Positions 40,301-47,947 of a DNA stretch of 64,000 nucleotides are shown here, piece after piece. Source of the DNA: G963675935 sp963675935. GTDB taxonomy: Bacteria; Planctomycetota; Planctomycetia; Pirellulales; Thermoguttaceae. The DNA is taken from assembly GCA_963675935.2 (NCBI GenBank), contig CAXXPV010000003.1:868001-932000 (forward strand), in the 5' to 3' direction. The notes beneath the pieces were generated by a model. That model worked only from the letters and a program-made list of their open reading frames with translations. It was not told where the DNA came from and did no database searches. Numbering within the stretch: position 1 is the first letter of the stretch; the number at the start of each line of letters is the position of its first letter. The translations under genes and the position numbers were made by a program.

Positions 40301-42962
40301 AGTACGCGAGGAACTTCGGGGTTGCTTGCTTCAAGTCAATTCCCGTTCTCGCTGTTTCCGTCGCGCCGGTAAGGTACGCGTGAATGAACTCAGCAAACCC
40401 CTCGAAATCACGCCGTTTCGTTTGGTCGTAATCGAGAGCGCCAAGTTCCGCTTTAGCTACGGCCGGGGCAGACTTGAGTACGTTGGTTGTGTTGTCAAAA
40501 TGGTGGCCTATCACTTCATGGATTGCCACGGCAGTGCTAGACTCTTCACCCTTCGCCAGCCGGCTAATCTCGCTTTTGAGTTTATAGATGCCACGCGGCT
40601 TACTGCTTCCAATCCGACCGGAGCGAATTGGAACCCCCCATATTTCCTCGATCTTACGCACGATCTCCCGGGCGCTCACCCTATCACCCGTGCCTTCCAT
40701 GTCCACGGGAAAATCGTGGTGTATGGGTTGATACCCACGGGCTTCTCGGACAGGCTCAGCGGCCTGTAGGGATTGCTGGCCGGATTGGCGCTTGACTTCT
40801 TCGCCTGAATCAGCAATACTTATACCAGAGGGGTTCGCTGCTGGCACCGCACGGGATTCGTAAGAATCTTGAGGCTGGGGCCGGGCGAACCCCTTTTTTT
40901 GCACCTTATGGTGATAGTAGACATCGTAAAGCTCGGGGCCTGCTTTGGTTTGCTTCACGTAAAGAGTGGCGGTAAAATCTCCGTCGCCAACCTTCATAGG
41001 CGTCTCGAAAATATCCACACTCACGGTATTCGCCGGCATATTGACAGGCGTATCACTGCGCACGAAATGAGCGTTCTCGATTAGCTCTGGAAGCCTCGCA
41101 ATTGACGCGAATAGCTTATAGGTTCTCCCCATCCTTGTCGTGTGCTTAATGCCTTCGTTTGTTATAGCAATCTGCCTTCCCGTTTCTTTATTAGTAAATT
41201 TCCTCCCATTAGCCAGCGTAAAAACTAAGTTCTCTTTCGCCCACTCAATAGCAGAATCACGCACTTGCTTTCGGTCGCCATCCCCGAACTCATCGCCGCG
41301 AACTTCAATAGGACGACTCGGCGTAGGCGCTTTCGGAGATTCGGCGGCAGGCGCGATAGGCTCTGGCGCTTCTTCCGGTTCCAAGCTCGATTGTTGCTCC
41401 GCCGGCTCTTCCGACTCCTGCGAATCTACCGACGCCGGTGCGGACTGCGCCATAAACTTCTCTTGAAGGTACGCCTTGCGTTGCCCCTCGGTTTTCCCTT
41501 CTTCCGCCGGCAGTCCAAGCTCGACCCATTGCGACTCCGTTGGAGTCACGCCGGAAAGCACCGCACGAATCTGTCCGAGGGTTTGATAATTCTCGGCAAG
41601 GCGACCAACAACCTCACGGCGCTTCGCGCCGGACAGACCCTCTTCCGCCGGAAGCCCCCACTTTGCCCATTGCGTCCGCGATGGAACGGACCCCTCGGCG
41701 GCGGCCTTGATAATCTCGCTTTGGACACGAGCGTGCTTTGTTCCCTCCGCAAACCGATTGAAACGGCCCACGGCCTTTCCTGCTTGCGCCACGCCGCCAA
41801 CACCGCCCAATACAGCAATCCCCGGCGCGGCTTGCATGGCTTGATCTACGGCCCCAGAGAGGACGCCGCCAAGCGTGCGTTGCGGGTTTTCGTTTACAGC
41901 GTGGTCCGCAAGGTATAGCCCGCCCTCCTGGACGGCCCCTTGAAGCCCTTCCTCCAAGGTTTCGAGGCCAGCGCGCTTTGCCATCCCTAAGCCAGTACCG
42001 AGCACCCGGTCAGTGACAGGGTGCTTTACTAACGACTTCAACGCCTCGCCGCCGACCTTCTCGGAAGCGTTCACAACACCACGCTTCATGGCACCTTTCA
42101 GCGGTTTAACAAAACCATTCGTTAAACCGGTCGGGTCGATATTGATTAGTTCAATAGCAGCCTCTAAGCCAGAATCCGCCGTGCCGGCCAGCGCGGCAGA
42201 ACCGGGGCTAAGACCTTCCGCACGATAGCCCTCAACCAACTCAGGCTGTTGGCGCAGCGCCCAATACCCAAACCCGCCAGCCGGCCCTCCGCCAATCGTC
42301 GCCGCGATGCCAGCCGCAGCGTCGGGAATCATCCCAGAAGCCCCGGCTAACCCCTTCTCAACAAGACTGGCATCCTCCGCAACGAGCGGATTATTGGCAT
42401 TCCGCGCGCCTTCAAGATCGCGTAGGAATTTAATATCTTCCGGCGACCGCATTTCCCCGCTCGCCAACCCAAGCAATCCCTTGCCCGCCTCAAGCATTCC
42501 CGCCCCGCCCTCGGCGAATGCGTTAACATTCTGCATTGCCAACTTGCCGAGCCTTCCGAGATACCCTGACTTATTCCAATCATCCCGCTGTGCCCAATCT
42601 TGCATTTTAGCAATACGGCCAACTTCTTCGACAAGCCACTGCCGCTCAAATGGTTCCGTCACTTCTTTGAGTGCATTCTTAGCATAACTAAGCCGCGTTC
42701 CGCTTAGTGGAGCAACAAGCCCCCATGCGTATTTGTCGCGCAAATTGTTGCGGTGAGCTACAATCGACTTCTCGGCGGTAGCAAGAACGTCGGCATCAAG
42801 TTTCGGACGCCCAGCCGGTTCTGTGGATGCAGACTCTTCGCCGGGGAATACCTGATTGATCGTGTCAATAATATCAGGGTCAAGCGGCGGAAGCGCAGCA
42901 CGCTTTGCACCACTGGAAACTTGATTGACAATAGCTGCTATTTCCGGGTCGAGCGGTTGCAT
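37365..42962 (-). CDS. Giant internal virion/ejection protein (polyvalent protein, LPD38-like, zincin and BECR-like domains)
   Basis: A 1,865-residue protein. Two tandem units (TPTESQWVELGLPAEEG and PSRTQWAKWGLPAEEG) lie near 430-510. A region near 560-690 has ITNEGIKHTTRMGR and ELYDVYYHHKVQKKG and resembles BECR-fold nuclease domains of large phage polyvalent proteins. An HExxGH metalloprotease motif (VAIHEVIGHHFDN) has its histidine at residue 815. A long helical C-terminal half (MGATRLNPEFIAMNALRDF, near 1310) resembles LPD38. The start overlaps the upstream gene by TAATG. This would be packaged in the virion and injected with DNA, as podoviral ejection proteins are. The domain calls for the two middle parts are inferences from motif patterns. 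Confidence 0.72.
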   Translation of the reverse strand: MQPLDPEIAAIVNQVSSGAKRAALPPLDPDIIDTINQVFPGEESASTEPAGRPKLDADVLATAEKSIVAHRNNLRDKYAWGLVAPLSGTRLSYAKNALKEVTEPFERQWLVEEVGRIAKMQDWAQRDDWNKSGYLGRLGKLAMQNVNAFAEGGAGMLEAGKGLLGLASGEMRSPEDIKFLRDLEGARNANNPLVAEDASLVEKGLAGASGMIPDAAAGIAATIGGGPAGGFGYWALRQQPELVEGYRAEGLSPGSAALAGTADSGLEAAIELINIDPTGLTNGFVKPLKGAMKRGVVNASEKVGGEALKSLVKHPVTDRVLGTGLGMAKRAGLETLEEGLQGAVQEGGLYLADHAVNENPQRTLGGVLSGAVDQAMQAAPGIAVLGGVGGVAQAGKAVGRFNRFAEGTKHARVQSEIIKAAAEGSVPSRTQWAKWGLPAEEGLSGAKRREVVGRLAENYQTLGQIRAVLSGVTPTESQWVELGLPAEEGKTEGQRKAYLQEKFMAQSAPASVDSQESEEPAEQQSSLEPEEAPEPIAPAAESPKAPTPSRPIEVRGDEFGDGDRKQVRDSAIEWAKENLVFTLANGRKFTNKETGRQIAITNEGIKHTTRMGRTYKLFASIARLPELIENAHFVRSDTPVNMPANTVSVDIFETPMKVGDGDFTATLYVKQTKAGPELYDVYYHHKVQKKGFARPQPQDSYESRAVPAANPSGISIADSGEEVKRQSGQQSLQAAEPVREARGYQPIHHDFPVDMEGTGDRVSAREIVRKIEEIWGVPIRSGRIGSSKPRGIYKLKSEISRLAKGEESSTAVAIHEVIGHHFDNTTNVLKSAPAVAKAELGALDYDQTKRRDFEGFAEFIHAYLTGATETARTGIDLKQATPKFLAYFNGWLDSHPDYKAKMEASRVPMEAYKRAGAIGRVKGQISKTGLDKTNSAPLTKRMHEIAEYLYTRFKDEGRPVSRFTNEAIEHGYDPSVDNRGMKRKIADTTPFEDYNALRQVGPSFAQAAIEDGVFTIAGRTRRKIGPSLKEALKEITEGEDYDNFVAWLYARHAIESWDKNKNPGITLDDAKEVVSRLYDKRYERAADAVTKFNNALIDVLADAGAIDADTADKIKDYYKTYIPLERAKEGAKGSGGRKMVDLSAAVHGRHGSGLQIIDPIESTLARAVRIYERAAKQAVMNKMVKVATDIKGLGKWVEEVPTKIVAEQFSFAKISDQVGAAIQAGMGIDPKDILDSIDPMTALTIWRPDLMKVHGQPIVRVTIDGQPRFFQLHPELAESLGGLDTLRHLDVATKTAKALTGILKMGATRLNPEFIAMNALRDFDTFIMQGEKGLKGAFDPAAWVSAYVVSELKAAKGEAGDPVAKLFHSMGGDLSTWVGLDRKRLKGGVKRVLRGKQDKGETAINIAGASEVGPRLAEFAAILDKEGWLERVKQGQMPPMPVLTRAINAAHDVTVDFRRMGKWGRYINYWVPFFNARLEGTDKFVRTFKDHPTRSAFRAAQWIITRSLIYWWLRHDDDDYKERPEWQDGFYILTDGKGNPIAKIPRSQEWGLIGAGVERMLDAIYDKDHEPLKRWMRQAVGTLNPGELPTGFLLPAETMFNYDMFRNRPIVSASKQKLEAPDQSYDYTSSLMKGVARWFHDTSDGKISLSPAKMDHLANGISGGLYEKANSYGNTAVKVVTGEQIKLNEFPGLKGIMLRKDYPKSVDDFYSAKEAFDKAHESSKLHGKEDVNIDEWRKAGYVSTLMSKMREASRELSDEDKAKTDLAMAGLARAALKREPLKRYPNPLVDPSVVPEKVEIAIEEHIAQKAKTATSKYSDESEAAGVYLVDMGVSSAVARVLVYARLRSNGVHSDTAKKRASKLKW

Positions 42963-44032
42963 TATTGAGCCTGTTGGGATTGTTGCTGATACTGACGCAG
43001 GATTTTAATAGCCTCCATATAGGCGGCGCGCTTCTCGTCCGGCAAGCCAGCCAACCCGCCGTAGGCGTTCGCCGTTCGGATAACAGCTTGCGCAAGCCCG
43101 ATTTGATCCGGCAACCGTTTGTCGTCGTCCGAAATGTCTAAATCTTCACTAGCAGGTTGTTCCCACCACGGGCCACTTTTCCGCTGAGCCGGCTGTTGTT
43201 GCCGGGGTTGCTGTTGTGTGGCGGGTTGTGGTTGCTGCGCCGGCTGTCCAGATTGATCGGCTTGGCCGCCGCCAACAACGGCTTGCATGAGACGCTCAAC
43301 CTCTTCCGGCGTTCTCTGCCGGTGAGATGCCTTGCCGTTCGCGCCCGTTATTGACATATCCTCTGTTATTGCTCTATACCGAAGTTCGTAAAGTTTCTCT
43401 TGGAGTCTTATTCGAGATTCCTCTTGCTTTCCTTCCGGCCCTTGGTCCCATCGCTGAATAAGCTGCAAACTTCCGTCAGGCTTACGCCCCACCATAGTGC
43501 CATTCTGTTCGGTCCACATCTGCCCAACACCCTGGCCGTCCGGGTACGTCGGCTTCGACGGGTCACGCGGCATCATGGACGGCTTGATATTTGCTTGTTG
43601 CTGGTCAATCATTCGCAACGCAATTTGCTTTTCTTCCGGCGTGAATTGCTCACTGTCATTGACGGATTGCCGCGCAGTATTGAATCTCGCAATATCCTGC
43701 CGCTGTTTTGCGGTGTATTGATACTCCCACTGGTCAGCTTTAGACTTCGCTGCTTCTTTTACCTTCGCTAGCTCGTTATTGAACTCATCTTCTTTGAGTT
43801 GCTTATCGAGGCCATGCTGCAAGGCCGTCCGCGCCATTGCTTGATCTGCCGCAGCCTCTTGCAGCTTGGCCTGCGCATCAATCTGCGCGGATTGCTCCTC
43901 TCGACGCGCACGCAACTGCGCAGAGAGGTTTGCCGCTTCTTGCTCTCGATTCGCTTGGGCCTGCCCAGCCTGTGCAAGTATCTGACCCGCAGCCGTTCCG
44001 CCTTGTCCACCGTGTTGTATTTCGATTGGCAT
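42962..44032 (-). CDS. Coiled-coil, Gln-rich internal virion protein
   Basis: A 356-residue protein. Residues 5-110 are a long helical coiled coil rich in Gln, Ala and Glu (GQAQANREQEAANLSAQLRA). A second region has WDQGPEGKQEESRIRLQEK; a low-complexity stretch rich in Gln and Pro lies near 265-300 (PAQQPQPATQQQPRQQQPAQ). No enzymatic motif is visible. Position between the fibre genes and the giant protein, and the TAATG overlaps on both sides, favour an ejection or internal core protein. Confidence 0.65.
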   Translation of the reverse strand: MPIEIQHGGQGGTAAGQILAQAGQAQANREQEAANLSAQLRARREEQSAQIDAQAKLQEAAADQAMARTALQHGLDKQLKEDEFNNELAKVKEAAKSKADQWEYQYTAKQRQDIARFNTARQSVNDSEQFTPEEKQIALRMIDQQQANIKPSMMPRDPSKPTYPDGQGVGQMWTEQNGTMVGRKPDGSLQLIQRWDQGPEGKQEESRIRLQEKLYELRYRAITEDMSITGANGKASHRQRTPEEVERLMQAVVGGGQADQSGQPAQQPQPATQQQPRQQQPAQRKSGPWWEQPASEDLDISDDDKRLPDQIGLAQAVIRTANAYGGLAGLPDEKRAAYMEAIKILRQYQQQSQQAQ

Positions 44033-44517
44033 TAGAATTTCATCCCCGAAAGAGCCTGAATTACCGCCGAAATCCCCGATTGTCCGCCGCTCGACCCGGC
44101 ACCAGCAAGCAACGACGTGAGCATACTGGCATCTGGGTATGAGTCTGTTTTGCTACTGATAATTCCAAGTTTCGTCTTTTGCAGTTCGTCCGCGTTTGAG
44201 GTAAGAGCGGCTTGCTTACTGCGCTCGATCCCCGTCATGGTTGTTGGCACAACGGTGGTGTTCGCCATTCCAAGCCGCGCGAGATTACTCATCGCGCTAG
44301 ACGACTGCTTTGAGTAGTCGTTGGTAATGTCGGCTGCCCGCTGGTTGGAAGTGTTATTGGCGATACTTAGCATTTGTTGGTATCGCGACTCATTCGCCGC
44401 CTTCGCTTGGCTGTAGGCGGTATTATAGTTATTCACAAGCGCAGAGTACGCGCTTGAAGACGAATTATTCAATTTAGAATAATTCACGTCTCGATATGTC
44501 TGTCCACGTCCCGGCAT
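44032..44517 (-). CDS. Small internal virion protein, unknown
   Basis: A 161-residue protein rich in Ser, Asn, Thr and Ala (NNTSNQRAADITNDYSKQSS), with helical segments (SALVNNYNTAYSQAKAANES) and no cysteine. The ends suggest a compact structural protein. It is coupled by TAATG to the Gln-rich gene downstream. The family is not recognised. Confidence 0.62.
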   Translation of the reverse strand: MPGRGQTYRDVNYSKLNNSSSSAYSALVNNYNTAYSQAKAANESRYQQMLSIANNTSNQRAADITNDYSKQSSSAMSNLARLGMANTTVVPTTMTGIERSKQAALTSNADELQKTKLGIISSKTDSYPDASMLTSLLAGAGSSGGQSGISAVIQALSGMKF

Positions 44518-44565
44518 TATAAGCTCCTAGAGTTAAGAAAATTCCGCCGTATATTTGATAGTTCG

Positions 44566-45429
44566 CTACGATGGGTTTCCTGATACACTTATTATTGTTC
44601 CGCCTAAAAATGGAGGCGGGTCTAGTATATCTTCCCTATAACCGACCTGAATAGTGTCGATATAATCTGCGCCGGGCGCTAGCTCATTGCCATTGATGTA
44701 AATTACATTAGAACCATTATTTGTTATTATCACTTGGGCCACAGTCACCACGCCATTAGGCCAATCATATAATCTCTCGTACCAAAACCTAAACCACATA
44801 CCACTAGTCCCAACGTAAGATACTTTTTCTGGATGAGCGGAGTGATCTATATCTAAATAACCTGAATAAGTATTGTCGTGATTTTTAATGTCGCAAAATA
44901 AGTTTAGCCACTCGTAACGGTCAGCCCAGTCTAAAGTGGCCGTTACTGTATAACGCAACCCAATTGATACGGAAACTGATATGGAATTCGTTTTCGTGTA
45001 CACTTTTCCATTGTAGATAGCGGTTGCCGTGATAGTGACAGTTTTACCAACGGATTCGTCCGACAATTGAAACTTAAGGCTACCTAACCCTTTCCATATT
45101 CCATCTGTGCTACTAAAACCTAATTCAACTTCGCCTTTATAGCCGTCGTCTTTATTTTCAAGAAGTAGGAGTGGTTCCCCATCAATATCCGCCGTCACCA
45201 ACAAAGGGCCATCTGGTTCTTCTGTGCCGTAGCTTCCATGATCGTAAAAAGCAGCAGATACCGAAATTGTGTCGCCAACATCTACGGAAGCCGGCGTAGT
45301 GAAACTCAATGAATAACTCGGTGTGTACCCAGGAGGATTCGGACCAGGGTACGGCCATATCGGATTCCAATCCGGCGGAATATCCGGCACAACTTTAGGC
45401 GTTGGTTTTGCGACGTAAGCGCCTGCCAT
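44566..45429 (-). CDS. Beta-rich phage structural protein (fibre-associated)
   Basis: A 287-residue protein starting MAGAYVAKPTPKVVP. It has an Ig-like repeated pattern (FTTPASVDVGDTISVSAAFY, GKTVTITATAIYNGKVYTK) and a C-terminal domain with aromatic residues (GTSGMWFRFWYERLYDW). The start at 45429 follows the fibre stop by one base. It could be an accessory fibre or receptor-binding component. Family unknown. Confidence 0.65.
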   Translation of the reverse strand: MAGAYVAKPTPKVVPDIPPDWNPIWPYPGPNPPGYTPSYSLSFTTPASVDVGDTISVSAAFYDHGSYGTEEPDGPLLVTADIDGEPLLLLENKDDGYKGEVELGFSSTDGIWKGLGSLKFQLSDESVGKTVTITATAIYNGKVYTKTNSISVSVSIGLRYTVTATLDWADRYEWLNLFCDIKNHDNTYSGYLDIDHSAHPEKVSYVGTSGMWFRFWYERLYDWPNGVVTVAQVIITNNGSNVIYINGNELAPGADYIDTIQVGYREDILDPPPFLGGTIISVSGNPS

Positions 45430-45430
45430 A

Positions 45431-47947
45431 CTAAAGCTCCACGTCAATCGACCAATGAAAACGCATATAGTTCCCTAACGTAAAATCACCCGCGTTACCA
45501 GAAAGTTGAGTTAAACTTTGCCCGATTCCGTTTACGCTCGCGGAGCGGTTCGCCACATACACTGGACCGGGGGAATACTCAGCAAGGTATCCAATTGCTC
45601 CGTCATAAGACGAATACAAAACCGCGTATCCCGTAGCCCTTTTTGTTGTCTTGTAAGACAGAACCGAGTACGCTATGCGATAAGTGGATACAACATCACT
45701 GTATACACATCCATTAATAGTAGCGGTTGTCGGCGGGGTGTCGAGATCGTAGCTTTTTTCGTAGTACCGTTGACACAAAGCCAACTCCTGAGCAATAGAA
45801 CGCGGCTGCCAAGTCTGTACGGCCGTTCCTGGATGCAACCCAGCTTCCGCAATATCCAACGTCAAATTCTGTGCAGCGGCAGCCTCGGTCCACACAAGCA
45901 CGATCAGATTATTGCACCCTGTCCCCACTGTCCCGTAAACACTAACCGACTCCCAAGTATTGGCGCTCGGCGTTACGGAACCAACCGCTGTCACCGTCAA
46001 ATTAGATGCAAGAAAGAAATTCCCGGCGGTATACGTTCCGCTTGTCCAGTCATTCACGACATCACTTGTCACGGAATCGGCCGTGCCGGTCCATTCCAAA
46101 ATTGCAACGCGAATTGTTTGACTGGCGCTACACTTCACGCGGGCTTGAAACTCAACTGTCCTACCTCGATAGCAGATTGAATTATCGCTCTCGACAATTT
46201 GTGCTAACCCGACTCGCTGCGCGGTAGCTTGGCCTTGCGTTAGACGGCTGGCGTAACGCGAGTACGACGCCCCCGCCACGCGGGAAATCTGTGCGGCTGC
46301 CGTTTGTGTGAGAACTATCCATCTATCGGGCCCGTAGGTGTCGTCGCTGCGAGCCGTCGCCGTCGCTGGGTCTGTTCGCTGAAAGAAATTAAACCCACCG
46401 TTAATGAGTATGTTTTGCTGCGTCTGTGTGGTAGGGACCGTCGAGTCAACCCAACTCAGTGTGGAATCTCCGTTTGTCGCCAATAACTGCCCGCTTACGC
46501 CAATCGTATTTGGAAACTTCACGGTTCCAAGAACGACGTTTTTGCCGCTGGCTGGGGTAAGCGTTAGGTCGCTTCCGCTCGGAGAAGAAACCTTCGCTAC
46601 CGTAAGCGTATCAACCGAGAATAATAATCCAGCACTATCGGTCAATCGACCGTTAGTTGTAACAAATGGAACACGACCAGAAGTTAAACCTTCACTAAGG
46701 GCAATCTCTTTCCTTGCCGCGCCAGTCGTGATTGTGAAGTACAACTTATTGGTGACGAATTCAACGCACCCAACGGCGGGTGAAGCATTTAACACCCCGG
46801 AAGTAAACCTAAGCGGTGCATAGCCAACGTCAGCCGTTCCAGCCGGAAGAGTAAGCCATGCAGATGGTTCAAGATATACCCCAACGCGCCCATTGATTCG
46901 CAATGTTTGCGCGGACACCGTTGCACTCATCAAGCCAATAAGTAACGAGGATGTTTGTTCCGCGCTCGCTGACCCCCGACTAAAAGCGTCCACAACAAAA
47001 ACGCCGTCCGATGTTTGGTAAGCGCCAGCGTAATGGCCTACGAAGACACAGCTAGACCCGGTTGCGTAAGCACCTGCTCTTCTGCCGACCGCCGTATTAT
47101 AACTGCCGTCAGTAAGAGAATTGAGAGCTATGTTGCCTAAACAAGCGTTGTAACTGCCGGTTGTGCACGACGCCAGCGAATGTTGCCCAACAGCAGTGTT
47201 CGCCCGTGCCGTCGTTCCTTTCTCTGTAGAGCGGTCACCGAGAGCTACGTTACCATACCCAGTAGTCAATGAAGACAGAGAATAATATCCAACGCCAGTA
47301 TTGCCGTCATATAAACTAGCTGAGTAATAACTAGGCGTTAGTGGTCCTGCGTAACAACCGAGAAAGGTGTTTGATTCCTCGGAGGCAGCACGGCGATTAT
47401 GGAGGAATCGAACACCACCCTTATAAATAATCCCCTGGCTAACCCCGGCACCATCAGGAAAGTTTATATTTGCAACACCAAGAATATCGTTAGCGAATGT
47501 AAAATCCGAATCACAGCTAAGTGATGTTGCGCTTTTGGCATATGGAACGCACCCGGCAGTCAAGCCAGAGATAGCGCCAGTTCCTCCACCACTCTCCAGG
47601 GAATCTATCCTCCCATCGATAGCCGATACGTCAGTTTCAAGAGTGTCAACTCTTGAGTCGAGAGAAGTAGCCGTAGTTTCAAGCGTACCAACTCGACTGC
47701 CGAGCGACGAAACGCCAGCCTCTAGCGTGCTCACCTGGCTAACTAGCGTTGTAGTAGTCGTTTCGAGTGTCCCGACTCGCCCGCCTATCGTCGTTACGCT
47801 CGACTCAATCGCGGTAACTTTTCCATTAAGGGTTGTTATCGCAGCGTTAATCGTCACAACTTGACTTCCGACCGTATCGCTATTTACACCCAATCGCTGA
47901 ATAGCGCGGCGAACCTCAACCGGACTGTTTGTGTTAGGCGTTCGCAT
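45431..47947 (-). CDS. Tail fibre with N-terminal coiled coil and YadA-like repeats
   Basis: An 838-residue protein. The N-terminal 120 residues are a coiled coil with heptads (GRVGTLETTTTTLVSQVSTL, GSRVGTLETTATSLDSRVDT). The next block carries repeated trimeric head-like units (NTGVGYYSLSSLTTGYGNVA, NTAVGQHSLASCTTGSYNAC, NTAVGRRAGAYATGSS). The C-terminal half is beta-rich (QQNILINGGFNFFQRT, then GPDRWIVL). Such fibres bind receptors. The start overlaps the upstream tail gene by TAATG. A trimeric fibre with YadA-like repeats suggests specificity for an unusual planctomycete surface. Confidence 0.85.
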   Translation of the reverse strand: MRTPNTNSPVEVRRAIQRLGVNSDTVGSQVVTINAAITTLNGKVTAIESSVTTIGGRVGTLETTTTTLVSQVSTLEAGVSSLGSRVGTLETTATSLDSRVDTLETDVSAIDGRIDSLESGGGTGAISGLTAGCVPYAKSATSLSCDSDFTFANDILGVANINFPDGAGVSQGIIYKGGVRFLHNRRAASEESNTFLGCYAGPLTPSYYSASLYDGNTGVGYYSLSSLTTGYGNVALGDRSTEKGTTARANTAVGQHSLASCTTGSYNACLGNIALNSLTDGSYNTAVGRRAGAYATGSSCVFVGHYAGAYQTSDGVFVVDAFSRGSASAEQTSSLLIGLMSATVSAQTLRINGRVGVYLEPSAWLTLPAGTADVGYAPLRFTSGVLNASPAVGCVEFVTNKLYFTITTGAARKEIALSEGLTSGRVPFVTTNGRLTDSAGLLFSVDTLTVAKVSSPSGSDLTLTPASGKNVVLGTVKFPNTIGVSGQLLATNGDSTLSWVDSTVPTTQTQQNILINGGFNFFQRTDPATATARSDDTYGPDRWIVLTQTAAAQISRVAGASYSRYASRLTQGQATAQRVGLAQIVESDNSICYRGRTVEFQARVKCSASQTIRVAILEWTGTADSVTSDVVNDWTSGTYTAGNFFLASNLTVTAVGSVTPSANTWESVSVYGTVGTGCNNLIVLVWTEAAAAQNLTLDIAEAGLHPGTAVQTWQPRSIAQELALCQRYYEKSYDLDTPPTTATINGCVYSDVVSTYRIAYSVLSYKTTKRATGYAVLYSSYDGAIGYLAEYSPGPVYVANRSASVNGIGQSLTQLSGNAGDFTLGNYMRFHWSIDVEL

